From NCBI GenBank assembly GCA_025361185.1, contig JANYAR010000061.1:1-64000 (forward strand): 64,000 bases of DNA, given 5' to 3'. Below, one piece after another: positions 25,188 to 33,776 of the stretch. The translations under genes were made by a program, and so were the position numbers. Source of the stretch: Alphaproteobacteria bacterium (GTDB lineage: Bacteria > Pseudomonadota > Alphaproteobacteria > Micropepsales > Micropepsaceae). The notes under the pieces were generated by a model. The model worked only from the letters and a program-made list of their open reading frames with translations. It did not search any database and was not told the origin of the DNA. The first letter of the stretch is position 1; every line of letters begins with the position of its first letter.

Positions 25188-25751
25188 TCAGGTGCGAAGA
25201 GACGACGGCACCTGAACGGATGCATCACTGGAGTGTCCTGGCCGGCTGAAAAATCTCCCGGAGCATGGACTGGAACCCATGAGATGGATGTCGACATTGC
25301 CTGCATCCGTCATCAGCGACCTGCTGGCGAAGATGGTGTTTTCGGGGAGATCGGTATCTTGAGCGCCATTCAGGACCACGGTCGGCGTGAGCGAGATCGC
25401 GGTGTCGGGCTCGCCCATATCTGCGAGCCAGTGGCCGACGATCATACTTGCGGCTTGCGCCAGAACGCTGCGGCGGTAAAGCATTCTGCGTTCCGCAGGA
25501 AACTCCTTATGGCCGGTGGCCTGGTGGAGCAAGTGGTCACCCAGTTCCTGGGAAAAGCTGAATGCGGTCAGCAATCCGCAAGACCCGCCAAGCCTCAGGA
25601 TCACCGTATGCTCGCTTAGCATCGCGCTGGCAGGGTCAACGGTTACATCCTCAAATGCCAGCGTATCGGCGGACATCTCGCCCGCCAGATAGGAGCGCGC
25701 CTGTTGCGCCAGGGATGCGGTCATATCCTCGAGAGATGCACCGGACTGCAT
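25188..25751 (-). CDS. CheX-like (chemotaxis phosphatase fold) protein, degenerate
   Basis: 187 residues from ATG 25751. The central part LLTAFSFSQELGDHLLHQATG, SVLAQAASMIVGHWLADMG, ISLTPTVVLNG and VDIHLM resembles the CheX/CheC-like fold (long helix, then strand with Pro before VxxG). The ExxN catalytic pair of active phosphatases is not visible (QAAS at that site). It may be an inactive relative acting as a regulator. The ribosome-binding site is weak and the first 30 residues could be misassigned. The assignment is tentative. Confidence 0.45.
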   Translation of the reverse strand: MQSGASLEDMTASLAQQARSYLAGEMSADTLAFEDVTVDPASAMLSEHTVILRLGGSCGLLTAFSFSQELGDHLLHQATGHKEFPAERRMLYRRSVLAQAASMIVGHWLADMGEPDTAISLTPTVVLNGAQDTDLPENTIFASRSLMTDAGNVDIHLMGSSPCSGRFFSRPGHSSDASVQVPSSLRT

Positions 25752-26064
25752 GGCATATGACCCCTGGCGGACCGTCGGCGCTCGTGCGTGCGCGGGGGGC
25801 CCAATTTTTCTGTACCGCAAAGGCCTTTATAATTATTTAATTATATCTTTTATATATATAATATATAACTATAGAATTCCCGCAGTGCCGGCGCGGTCAT
25901 GGGAGCCGCTGCGTGAGGCGGCGAGCCGATTCGGCCATGGCGCCTCCGGCCGGATTGTTGGCAGCGCTTGCGGTACCGGCTGGGACAGATCGCCCCCACA
26001 AGTTTTCTCCAATCCCTCTCGGCCCTGCTATAAGTTGGCCAAAACAAAACATGACGGGGGAAAT
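25752..26064. other. Intergenic region with a strongly AT-rich tract
   Basis: The segment at about 25827-25880 is almost only A/T (runs of TATATA), an outlier in this high-GC window. It lies between divergent starts (CheX-like on minus, PQQ dehydrogenase on plus), so it may be promoter or DNA-bending sequence, or a trace of inserted DNA. Confidence 0.5.
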
Positions 26065-27930
26065 GTGAAACTGCATCTCAGCCTTTGCGCTGCCAGCCTG
26101 GTGCTCACCTGTGCCGTATTCGCCCAGGCTCGCGACACCGATTATCGCTATCCGGGCGCCGATGCGGGCGCCACGCGTTATTCCCCCTTGACCCAGATCA
26201 ACGCCAAGAATGTCGGCCGCCTCAAGCAAGTCTGGCGCTACGATCTGAAGCCCGATAGCGAGCTGCAAAACACGCCCATTGTGGTGGGCGGCGTGTTGTA
26301 TGGGGTGGGCAGCGGCAAGGTGGTTGCCCTGGACGCGGCGACGGGGGCGGAAAAGTGGGTGTTCACGCCGCAGCTGCCGCAAAAATCGCGCGCCGGCTTC
26401 TTCGACCGCGGCGAAAGCTGGTGGAGCGACGGTCAGCAAAGCCGTCTGTTGGTGACGGCCTCCAACTTCGTCTATTCGCTGGATCCCGTCACCGGCAAGC
26501 CCGATCCCGCCTTCGGCGATGGGGGCCGCATCGATCTCAACGACAATCTGCGCGGACCGGCGTCCGAAAATTACGTCCGCATGGGCGGAGCGGTGAATGT
26601 CTGGCACGACCTGTTCATCACCTGCGGCGAGGTCGGCGAGCAGACCCCTGCCTCGCCCGGCGATATCCGCGCCTGGGATGTGCATACCGGCAAACTGATC
26701 TGGACCTTTCACACTATTCCCCATCCCGGCGAGCGCAATGCCGAGACCTGGGCCGCCGATGCCTGGAAGACGGCGGGCGGCGCCAATTCCTGGGCGGCCA
26801 TGACGCTGGATGAAAAGCGCGGCCTGTTGTTCGCCGCCACCGGATCAGCATCGGACGATTTCTATGGCGGCGGACGCCCCGGCAAGAATCTCTACAGCGA
26901 CAGCCTGCTGGCGATCGACGTCAAGACGGGTAAAATGCAGTGGTATTTCCAAGCCGTGCATCACGATGAGTGGGACAATGACTTCGCCTCCTCGCCCGTG
27001 CTGGTCACGGTTACGCGCAATGGCAAAAAGATCGATGCCGTCGCCGCCACCAACAAGACAGGCTTTGTCTATGTCTTCGACCGGGTGACCGGCCATTCCC
27101 TGTTCCCGATCGACGAGGTGCCCGTGCCGCCAGCCACCGCGCCGGGCGATACCGCCTGGCCGACCCAGCCGCGCCCCCGCCTGCCCCCGCCCTTGTCGCG
27201 CCAGACCATGACCGCGGAGGATCTCACCCAGCGCACACCGGAAGCCAACAAATGGGCGCGGGAGAAATTCGCCACGTTTCTGAACGGCCCGATGTTCACC
27301 CCGCCCGCCTACAACCAGGAAACCGTATCGCTGCCTGGTTTTTCGGGCGGCAATGAATGGGGCGGCATGACTTTCGACCCGCGGCTGGAGTATCTGTTCG
27401 TCAACACCGAGAATGTGATGTGGACCACGGCGGTGATGGATCGCAAGGGGGCACCGCCCCGCGGAGCGGAAGCCGCGCAACTGGCCGGCGCCCGTTCCCG
27501 CTACACCTTTTCCGGCTACAACAAGTTCAAGGATCCCGACGGCTATCCGGCGACCGCCGCGCCCTGGGGCCATCTCACCGCCATCGATCTGAAGACCGGC
27601 CAGTTCGCCTGGCGGATTCCGTTCGGCGAATATCCCGAACTGGTGGCCTTGGGGCTCACCAACACCGGCAGCGAGAGCTATGGCGGGGCCGTGGCCACCG
27701 CCAGCGGGCTACTGATCATCGGAGCGACGGATTTCGACCGCAAGCTTCACGCCTTCGACAGCAAGACCGGCAAGCTGCTCTGGGACACAGTCCTGCCCTA
27801 TGCCGGCAACGCCACCCCGATCACCTATATGGCCGGGGACAAGCAGTATGTGGTCATCGCCGCCAGCACCAACCACGACCACAAGGCGCCAAAGGGCAGC
27901 GCCTATGTGGCCTATGCGCTAGGGGATTAG
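26065..27930 (+). CDS. Exported PQQ-dependent dehydrogenase (glucose-dehydrogenase-like)
   Basis: 621 residues. The start is GTG at 26065, behind GGGGG and directly before a signal peptide (KLHLSLCAASLVLTCAVFAQA); the frame is open further upstream but not signal-like. It is an eight-bladed quinoprotein propeller: DTDYRYPGADAGATRYSPLTQI, repeated ALDAATGAEKW, AIDVKTGKMQW, AIDLKTGQFAW and AFDSKTGKLLW, and VHHDEWDNDF near the PQQ site. No membrane domain or heme is present, so electrons must go to a separate carrier. It probably oxidises a sugar or alcohol in the periplasm. It converges on the RraA-like gene across a hairpin-rich gap and may feed the enzymes beyond it. Confidence 0.9.
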   Translation: MKLHLSLCAASLVLTCAVFAQARDTDYRYPGADAGATRYSPLTQINAKNVGRLKQVWRYDLKPDSELQNTPIVVGGVLYGVGSGKVVALDAATGAEKWVFTPQLPQKSRAGFFDRGESWWSDGQQSRLLVTASNFVYSLDPVTGKPDPAFGDGGRIDLNDNLRGPASENYVRMGGAVNVWHDLFITCGEVGEQTPASPGDIRAWDVHTGKLIWTFHTIPHPGERNAETWAADAWKTAGGANSWAAMTLDEKRGLLFAATGSASDDFYGGGRPGKNLYSDSLLAIDVKTGKMQWYFQAVHHDEWDNDFASSPVLVTVTRNGKKIDAVAATNKTGFVYVFDRVTGHSLFPIDEVPVPPATAPGDTAWPTQPRPRLPPPLSRQTMTAEDLTQRTPEANKWAREKFATFLNGPMFTPPAYNQETVSLPGFSGGNEWGGMTFDPRLEYLFVNTENVMWTTAVMDRKGAPPRGAEAAQLAGARSRYTFSGYNKFKDPDGYPATAAPWGHLTAIDLKTGQFAWRIPFGEYPELVALGLTNTGSESYGGAVATASGLLIIGATDFDRKLHAFDSKTGKLLWDTVLPYAGNATPITYMAGDKQYVVIAASTNHDHKAPKGSAYVAYALGD

Positions 27931-27935
27931 GAGCG

Positions 27936-28033
27936 GTTTGCCGAAGGCAAACGAAATGGTCCAGCGGACCATTTCGAGCGACTAATGCCGCGAGCTAAGG
28001 CGAGCGGCCGGGTGGGTCAATTGCGACCCACCC
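27936..28033. terminator. Triple hairpin between convergent genes
   Basis: Three consecutive perfect stems: GTTTGCC-gaa-GGCAAAC (27936-27952), CGAAATGGTCC-agc-GGACCATTTCG (27952-27976) and GGGTGGGTC-N6-GACCCACCC (28010-28033). They lie between the stops of the PQQ dehydrogenase (+) and the RraA-like gene (-). They probably end transcription on both strands, although there is no clear T-run. Sequence between the second and third stems recurs near 59.26 kb. Confidence 0.6.
27976..28012 (-). repeat. Dispersed repeat, type 2, copy 1
   Basis: On the minus strand this reads CCCGGCCGCTCGCCTTAGCT followed by CGCGGCATTAG. The plus strand at 59254-59286 has the same with a few changes. It is probably a REP-like intergenic element. 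Confidence 0.5.
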
Positions 28034-28039
28034 CGCTCC

Positions 28040-29002
28040 TCACTTCGGCGCACCCGGAACGCCTTCGCTGCGGCGCTTGCGCTCCGCCAGAATGGCGTTG
28101 AACTCTGCCCGCGCCATCTTCAGCTTGGATGGGTTAGCGTTGATCCACTGAACGAAGGCATCATACTTGGCGGTGTTCCAGCCGCCCTCGAACGAGCCGC
28201 CATTCTTGCCCGAGCGGTTGAGATCGAAGTTGAACGCATCTTCCAGATTGATGAATTCGGCATGGGCCACCGCGTCTTCCGCCAGATAGGCCGGAATGAA
28301 GATCACGCCATCGTTCTTGGCCAGCACCAGATCGCCGGGCAACACCGTGGCGCGGCCGATGCGGATGGGGGCATTGATCGAGGTCAGCGTCATGTCCTTC
28401 CAGGCGCTGGGATCATAGGCGCGGTAAAGACCGTTCATATTTTCCAGCTCGCGATTTTCCTCCGCATCGCGGATACCGGCATCGAAGACAAAGCCGGTAT
28501 GGGAATGGGTGGCGATGCCCGACCCCAGGTTGGAGCCGATCAAGGTGCCTTCGACGATCTTGCCGAAGCCGTCGGCGACATACATGTCGCCGATCTGCAG
28601 TTCGGCGATGGGCCAGCTGTTGTTGCCGCTGACCCGGCCTTCACGTTTGCCCTCGGCGGCAATGGCGGTCCACATATCCGAGCGCAGCGGCATATACTGC
28701 GCCGTCAGCGCCCGCCCGGCGAAGGGCTTTTCGGGGTGCAGCATCTGGAAACCGGTGTCGAACTGAGCATTAAAGCCCTTGTCGCGCAGATAGTCCCACA
28801 AATCCTCGATCGAGACGTCCACCACCCGCCCCAGCAAATTGTCGGGAATCTTGGGGCGGCCATCGGCAAAGCGCTCGCCTTTCCATTGCGACGTATAAAA
28901 GGTCATCTGTTCGGGGGTCTGCTTGACCTGCGCCATGGCAGGCGGCGTGGCAATGGCCAGGGCGATGCACCCCAGCAGGACGAGTTTCAAGTTCTTCAAC
29001 AT
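28040..29002 (-). CDS. Exported RraA/HMG-aldolase-family protein
   Basis: 320 residues with a clear Sec signal (LKLVLLGCIALAIATPPAMAQ). The RraA-fold core has IGDMYVADGFGKIVEG, GSGIATHSHTGFVFDAGIRDAEE (Arg-Asp of the class II pyruvate-aldolase/RraA site) and VLPGDLVLAKNDGVIFIP. RraA relatives are RNase E inhibitors or 4-hydroxy-4-methyl-2-oxoglutarate aldolases; an exported form fits only the aldolase or another small-molecule role. It is last in a string of exported enzymes and could cleave a 2-keto-3-deoxy acid to pyruvate plus an aldehyde; that is inference. The cupin gene starts 29 bases upstream. Confidence 0.85.
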   Translation of the reverse strand: MLKNLKLVLLGCIALAIATPPAMAQVKQTPEQMTFYTSQWKGERFADGRPKIPDNLLGRVVDVSIEDLWDYLRDKGFNAQFDTGFQMLHPEKPFAGRALTAQYMPLRSDMWTAIAAEGKREGRVSGNNSWPIAELQIGDMYVADGFGKIVEGTLIGSNLGSGIATHSHTGFVFDAGIRDAEENRELENMNGLYRAYDPSAWKDMTLTSINAPIRIGRATVLPGDLVLAKNDGVIFIPAYLAEDAVAHAEFINLEDAFNFDLNRSGKNGGSFEGGWNTAKYDAFVQWINANPSKLKMARAEFNAILAERKRRSEGVPGAPK

Positions 29003-29031
29003 GGGTTCAATCTCCTTGGAGCGGTGTGAGG

Positions 29032-29493
29032 CTACGGGCGCGTCTTGACGACGGCGTAGCGGATGGTTTTTCCGGGCGCGAGGATCATGCGGTGCGGCGT
29101 ATTCACGGGGACATAGACATAGTCTCCGGCATGCACCACGACTGTCTTGCCGCCGGAAATGCCGCTTCCCCGCGTTTCGCCGCTGCTGACGGTGCGCGGA
29201 TTCTCGATGGTGCCGCCCAGGATCATGGTCGCCTCGCCGGCCTGAACGAAAATATCGTCGTTCCAGGCTGCGTGGCGTTCGGCTTCGCCGCTTTTTTCAC
29301 GCGCTGTAATCATGGCGAGCCCGTTGTCGCGCCGCGAAAGGATAGACTGGGAATAGAGCCCCGATGCGTCGGGTTTGAGCTTTTGCTCCGCCGAGGGAAT
29401 GAACTGGTGGCCGCCCGGCTTGGCGGGCTGGGACTGCGCGGCTGGCGCGATGAGGGCTGTGCAGAAAAGTCCGAGACAGAGAATTTTCTTCAT
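29032..29493 (-). CDS. Exported single-cupin protein
   Basis: 153 residues, signal MKKILCLGLFCTALIAPAAQS. One cupin fold: WNDDIFVQAGEATMILGG, then VHAGDYVYVPVNTPHRMILAPGK. The metal-binding set is only partly visible: His in the PHR motif is present, but the first HxH pair is replaced by WND. It may be a periplasmic binding or isomerase-like protein for a sugar acid. It is in line with the RraA-like gene on the same strand. Confidence 0.8.
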   Translation of the reverse strand: MKKILCLGLFCTALIAPAAQSQPAKPGGHQFIPSAEQKLKPDASGLYSQSILSRRDNGLAMITAREKSGEAERHAAWNDDIFVQAGEATMILGGTIENPRTVSSGETRGSGISGGKTVVVHAGDYVYVPVNTPHRMILAPGKTIRYAVVKTRP

Positions 29494-29549
29494 GATGTTT
29501 CCTTTCGTCCGCTTATGCTTGCGGCGTGTTGTCTGTTGCCACCCGGCCG

Positions 29550-29624
29550 TCGCTTACGCTCCGGCGTTCGACGCTCAAATCGATCCACTGGATCGATTTG
29601 ACCGGCTTCGCCGGTCGCGTCTCA
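29550..29624. repeat. Dispersed palindromic repeat, type 1, copy 1
   Basis: Begins CGCTTACGCTCCGGCGTTCG and ends GCCGGTCGCGTCTCAC. Inside it are two perfect hairpins, AAATCGATCC-act-GGATCGATTT (29577-29599) and GACCGGC-ttc-GCCGGTC (29600-29616). It lies directly after the stop of the enolase-like gene, and a divergent copy lies at 59388-59480, after the EF-G-like gene. It may also serve as the terminator. Confidence 0.65.
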
Positions 29625-30884
29625 CCCCCACCAACTCTCCCCCGGCGCCAGGTGTGCCTTGACGACGTCCGGATTGAGTTCGATGCCCAGGCCTGGCTTA
29701 TCCTGGATGACGAAATAGCCGTCCTGAAAGAACGGGCCTTCATGCGTGACCATGTCGAAGGTCCATTGATCGCGTCCGCCCGCCAATTCATGGACGCGGA
29801 AATTGCGCACCGATGCCGCGGCATGGGCCGACGCGATGGTGCCCACCGCGCTGGCCGGATTGTGGCATGCGGTCCAGATGCCATAGAGGTCGGCCAGGTC
29901 GGAAATGCGCTTGGCCTCGAACAAGCCGCCCGACTTGGGAATATCAATATGCACCCCGGCGCAGGCCTGGCGGATGATCAGCGGCGCGAATTGCGACAAG
30001 CCATAGAGATTTTCGCCAGTGCAGAGCGGCACAGTGGTGGCGCGCGATACCCGCTCCATGGTCTCCACATTCTCGGGCGGGGTGGCGTCCTCCACCCACA
30101 ACGGATTCACATGCTCGACCGCGTTGCAATATTTGATCACGTCATTGACGGAGTATTTCCAGTGACATTCGATCGCCATGTCGATGTCTGGGCCGATCTC
30201 CTTGCGCACGCGGTCCATGCGGTCCACCAAGCGGCGAATGTCCCGGTTGGTCAATTCGTTGGTGTAGCGGTCATGGCCCGGCTCCTTGAAATCCGGGTCG
30301 GCGGTGGTCGGGACGGAATCCCCTTGGAACTTGAAGGCGGTGAAGCCGGACGGATTGTGAGCGATCGCGTCGGCCGCCTGCCGCCCCCAGGAGGCGGGAT
30401 CGGCCGGATTGGGGTCCGGCGCCTGCAGGGTACGATAGAAGCGCACCTTGTCGCGGAAGCGCCCACCCAGAAGATTGCATACCGGCGTCTGCAACAACCG
30501 CCCCGCCAGATCCCATAGCGCAATCTCGATCCCCGAGGCGGCATGCATGGTAAGCCCGCCGGTGGCGCCATAGCCGCCATTGAGGAACAGCAGTTTGGTG
30601 TAAAGCTTGACCACGTTGATGGGGTCTTCGCCGATCAGTTGTTCCTTGAACCGCTTCAGGGTGATGTCCTTGGCGCCGGGCCCCCAATAGCCCTCGCCGA
30701 TGCCATGCACGCCCGCATCAGTTTCGATCTTGAACAGATTCCAGTCCCAGGTGGGCCCGCGCACGATCATCACCTTGACGTCGGTGATCTTCACCTTTTT
30801 GGTGAGATAGGCGGCCTTGGCCTGAAACGGCAGGGCGAAGCACGATACCGCTCCCAAATTGGCGAGCAGTTGACGGCGATCCAT
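29622..30884 (-). CDS. Exported enolase-superfamily (mandelate racemase/sugar-acid dehydratase) protein
   Basis: 420 residues starting MDRRQLLANLG, a Tat-like or Sec signal (MDRRQLL...CFALPFQAKA). The N-terminal capping domain is followed by a barrel with the acid ligands at MAIECHW, WVEDATPPEN and CTGENLYG, and the general His in TACHNPASAVGT. This is the pattern of D-galactonate/gluconate-type dehydratases of the MR subgroup. Export is unusual for this superfamily, whose sugar-acid dehydratases normally work in the cytosol. It is adjacent to a bicupin gene (23-base gap). A role dehydrating an aldonate made by the PQQ dehydrogenase and lactonase is inferred. Confidence 0.88.
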   Translation of the reverse strand: MDRRQLLANLGAVSCFALPFQAKAAYLTKKVKITDVKVMIVRGPTWDWNLFKIETDAGVHGIGEGYWGPGAKDITLKRFKEQLIGEDPINVVKLYTKLLFLNGGYGATGGLTMHAASGIEIALWDLAGRLLQTPVCNLLGGRFRDKVRFYRTLQAPDPNPADPASWGRQAADAIAHNPSGFTAFKFQGDSVPTTADPDFKEPGHDRYTNELTNRDIRRLVDRMDRVRKEIGPDIDMAIECHWKYSVNDVIKYCNAVEHVNPLWVEDATPPENVETMERVSRATTVPLCTGENLYGLSQFAPLIIRQACAGVHIDIPKSGGLFEAKRISDLADLYGIWTACHNPASAVGTIASAHAAASVRNFRVHELAGGRDQWTFDMVTHEGPFFQDGYFVIQDKPGLGIELNPDVVKAHLAPGESWWG

Positions 30885-30907
30885 CGTGAAATCCTCTCTT
30901 TGACTTG

Positions 30908-31849
30908 TTAGTTGCCCGGCGGCTGATCGGTCTGGAAGTAGTGAACCTGACCTTCCCTGTTGCGGGGCGTCATCGCCAGGCGCGTGCAGCTGCCGATATT
31001 GGGATGACAGGTGGCGCGGTGCCAGCGTTCGTTGGTGGCCTGGATCACATCGCCCACCTCGCCCGTCACCAGCGGCTCGCCGGTGATCAGCACGTCGAGC
31101 TGGCCTTCCAGCACCACCCAGGCTTCCACCATATTCTCGTGGAAATGGCCCCAACTGGTGGACGGCGGCAGTACCGCCACGTTGCCGCTGCGGATGACAT
31201 GGGCGGCGGTGTGACCGTCAAAGGCAAAGTCGCGGCTCTTGCCGCCGCCGGCGGCATAGGCGTTGAAATCCAGAAAGGGCTGGTTGGGCTCTTCATAGCC
31301 GCCGGTCGAGGTGATCTTGGCCTTGGCATAGACCCAGCCCTTGATCGGCGCAGGCGTTTCGTTCTCCGGATAAGACGGCACCTGGCCCGCCGGCGTGGAG
31401 CGATAGAACACCACCGGCTCGGTGCCGGTATTTTCCATGCAATAGGAAAGCCGGGGCGCCACGTCGAACATATACCCCTTGGTGGCGGTGAAGGGCTGCT
31501 GGCCGTCGATGGTGATCTTGGCCTGGCCGCTATAGACCCAGCCGAACACCCGGTCGTCGGCATAGAACATGCACTTGGTCTTCTCGCCCGGCGCCATGCT
31601 GATGTAATGGCCGTCATAGTCGCGGGTCAGCAGCACCGCCTGATCCCAGCTTTGCTTGCCGGCATGGGCCTTGAGAATGTCGGCAATATGCCAGATCGGC
31701 TTGTTGGGCTTGGTATAAGGCGACTCGGGCGTCTTGTGCGCCGCCCAAACGATGCGGACCGGGCCCTTTTCGCCCGCCGCTTGCGCAAACACCGGCGTTG
31801 CCGTCAGCGCCAGCCCCAATGCCATCAAACCAGATGCCACTACCCTCAT
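30908..31849 (-). CDS. Exported bicupin protein
   Basis: 313 residues with a signal peptide (MRVVASGLMALGLALTATPVFAQ). Two cupin folds: the first around GHYISMAPGEKTKC and the second around TSWGHFHENMVEAWVVLEGQLDV, whose GHFHEN...E pattern contains likely metal ligands. Similar bicupins act as isomerases or dioxygenases. It is first in the bicupin/enolase pair on the minus strand. The substrate is unknown. Confidence 0.85.
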   Translation of the reverse strand: MRVVASGLMALGLALTATPVFAQAAGEKGPVRIVWAAHKTPESPYTKPNKPIWHIADILKAHAGKQSWDQAVLLTRDYDGHYISMAPGEKTKCMFYADDRVFGWVYSGQAKITIDGQQPFTATKGYMFDVAPRLSYCMENTGTEPVVFYRSTPAGQVPSYPENETPAPIKGWVYAKAKITSTGGYEEPNQPFLDFNAYAAGGGKSRDFAFDGHTAAHVIRSGNVAVLPPSTSWGHFHENMVEAWVVLEGQLDVLITGEPLVTGEVGDVIQATNERWHRATCHPNIGSCTRLAMTPRNREGQVHYFQTDQPPGN

Positions 31850-31948
31850 AACACTCTCCCCTGCCGGTATTTTTTTGTTGCCGGGAGATTGCAGCGGCGG
31901 GAGAGACGCGTCAACGTCGCAGCCAACAGAAGATGACTGGGAGGATTT

Positions 31949-32656
31949 ATGAGCAGGTGCAGCATCAAAATCGCCGCGCTTTTGGGCGTGTTGGCAATTT
32001 CCGCCAGCGGCGCTTGGGCGCAGGATCAGACACTCTGGAAGTTCAACAACCTGTCACGCATCGGCGGACAGGCACCCAAGGTGGAAGGCGCGCCCCAGCT
32101 GGTGGACTCGCCGGTCGGAAAGGCGGTGCAATTCAACGGCGCCGACACCGCCCTGTTTTTCTCCTCCCGCCCGCTGGTGGGCGCCAAGACTTTCACCATC
32201 GAGGCGATCTTCCGTCCCGAAGGCGGCGCCTTCGAACAGCGCTGGATGCATATCGCCGAGACCGATCCCAAGACCGGACTGGACGCCAATCCCGGCGGTA
32301 CCTCCGATCCCAATCCGCGCTTCATGTTCGAGGTGCGCGTGAAGGATGGCCAATGGTATCTGGACGCCTTCGTCAACAGCGCCGCCGGCAGCAAGGCGCT
32401 GATCGACCCGAAAAAACTGCATCCCGTCGATCAGTGGTACGCGGTGGCGCAGAGTTATGACGGCAAGACCTACCGCTCCTATGTCAATGGCGTGCTGGAA
32501 AATGAAGCCGAGGTCGCGTTCACGCCCCATGGCGCGGGCCACATGATGGTGGGCGTGCGCATCAACCATGTGAACTGGTTCAACGGCTCGGTGGCGCAAG
32601 CGCGCTTCACCACCCACGCGCTCAAGCCGGAAGAATTCCTGAAAGTGCCAAAGTAA
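31949..32656 (+). CDS. Exported LamG/concanavalin-like domain protein
   Basis: 235 residues; GGGAGG precedes the ATG. Signal ending ISASGAWAQ, then one LamG-type jelly roll (AVQFNGADTALFFSSRPLVGAKTF, FEQRWMHIAETDP, WYAVAQSYDGKTYRSYVNGVLE, GVRINHVNWFNGSVAQARF). It is probably a periplasmic or surface sugar-binding protein. It is the only plus-strand gene in this block and converges on the lactonase gene. Confidence 0.85.
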   Translation: MSRCSIKIAALLGVLAISASGAWAQDQTLWKFNNLSRIGGQAPKVEGAPQLVDSPVGKAVQFNGADTALFFSSRPLVGAKTFTIEAIFRPEGGAFEQRWMHIAETDPKTGLDANPGGTSDPNPRFMFEVRVKDGQWYLDAFVNSAAGSKALIDPKKLHPVDQWYAVAQSYDGKTYRSYVNGVLENEAEVAFTPHGAGHMMVGVRINHVNWFNGSVAQARFTTHALKPEEFLKVPK

Positions 32657-32666
32657 TTTTCAACGG

Positions 32667-33776
32667 CTATTTCAGCTCGAGAAAATACATCCCGCCCGGC
32701 GTGTTGATCTCGCCGGTGACGCCGGTGGCGGTCACGTGCCCGCTTTTCTTGTCGACCTTGAACTCGGTGACATTGCCGCCATTCTCATTGGCGGCGAAGA
32801 ACCAGTTGCCGCTGGGATCAAAACGGATATTGCGTGGGGTGCGCCCGCCCGACGGCACATTCTCCCGATCGCTCAGCATCCCGCTCTTGGGATCGATGGC
32901 AAAGACCGCGACACTGTCATGGCCGCGATTGCCGATATAGAGATGGTGGCCGTCGGCGGAGATGATGATCTCGGCGGTGGTGTTGTGCGCCTTGGCGTCC
33001 TCGGGCACCGTGCCGGTCACCTGAATCTCTTTCAACGTGCAGCCATCGATGGTGTAGACGCCGACTTCGGAATCGGTTTCGTGATCGACATAAAGGAACT
33101 TGCCGTCCGGTGACATCTGCACCCGGCGCGGCCCCGCCCCGGCATGGGTGTTCACATACGGCGTCTCGCACGGCGTGAGCAACGGCGTTTTGGCGTCGAA
33201 GTGATAGCTATAGACCCGGTCCAGCCCCAGATCGGCGATGAACATGAATTTGTTGTCCTTGCTGAACTGGATGCCGTGCTGCTTGGGGCCGGGCTGCTTG
33301 GACGACAGCGGCTTGCCGGTGTGCTGGTCGACATAAAAGGCCTCGCCCAGCTTGCCGTCCGGCTCCAGTCTGTAGGCGGCCAGCGAGCCGTTGGTGTAGT
33401 TCACCGTCACCGCCACGCGGCCAGACGGGTCCACCACCACCTGGTTGGGCTGGGCGCCATGCGAAGACGTCTTGTTCAGAAAGCTCAGCGCGCCGGTCCT
33501 GGGATCGATGCGATAGGCGCTGACGCCGCCGGCGGTTTCCCAATTCACGCTGTAGAGCGTCTTGCCATTGGGCGCGATCCACAGATGCGCCGCTTGCGGC
33601 GCCTCCGCCATCAGCCCCAAAGGCGCGATGCGGCCGTCCTTGCTGTCGAACGTCCAGGCGTAAATACCCTTGGAAGTGCCGGCGGTGTAACTGCCGACAT
33701 ACATAATGTAATGCGCGGCGAAAGCGGGTGCGGGCGCCAGCAGCGCGGCCAGTAGGAATGGCACAAAGCGGCGCAT
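32667..33776 (-). CDS. Exported lactonase (6-phosphogluconolactonase-like, seven-bladed propeller)
   Basis: 369 residues, signal MRRFVPFLLAALLAPAPAFA. Lactonase_7-bladed family: YVGSYTAGTSKGIYAW, NQVVVDPSGRVAVTVNYTNGS, HGIQFSKDNKFMFIADLGLDRV, GAGPRRVQMSPDGKFLY, GGRTPRNIRFDPSGNWFF. Members hydrolyse sugar lactones or carboxy-muconolactones; the export and the position next to a PQQ dehydrogenase and cytochrome c point to opening an aldonolactone in the periplasm. The ATG overlaps the stop of the cytochrome gene by one base, so it is in the same operon. Confidence 0.9.
   Translation of the reverse strand: MRRFVPFLLAALLAPAPAFAAHYIMYVGSYTAGTSKGIYAWTFDSKDGRIAPLGLMAEAPQAAHLWIAPNGKTLYSVNWETAGGVSAYRIDPRTGALSFLNKTSSHGAQPNQVVVDPSGRVAVTVNYTNGSLAAYRLEPDGKLGEAFYVDQHTGKPLSSKQPGPKQHGIQFSKDNKFMFIADLGLDRVYSYHFDAKTPLLTPCETPYVNTHAGAGPRRVQMSPDGKFLYVDHETDSEVGVYTIDGCTLKEIQVTGTVPEDAKAHNTTAEIIISADGHHLYIGNRGHDSVAVFAIDPKSGMLSDRENVPSGGRTPRNIRFDPSGNWFFAANENGGNVTEFKVDKKSGHVTATGVTGEINTPGGMYFLELK

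Noticed and set aside
25750-26064. N-terminal extension of the PQQ dehydrogenase
   Set aside because: The frame is open, but it crosses the AT-rich tract and precedes a proper GTG start with ribosome-binding site and signal peptide.
30885-31154. 90-codon N-terminal extension of the enolase-like gene
   Set aside because: It overlaps the bicupin coding sequence, lacks family similarity, and hides the signal peptide that begins at MDRRQLL.
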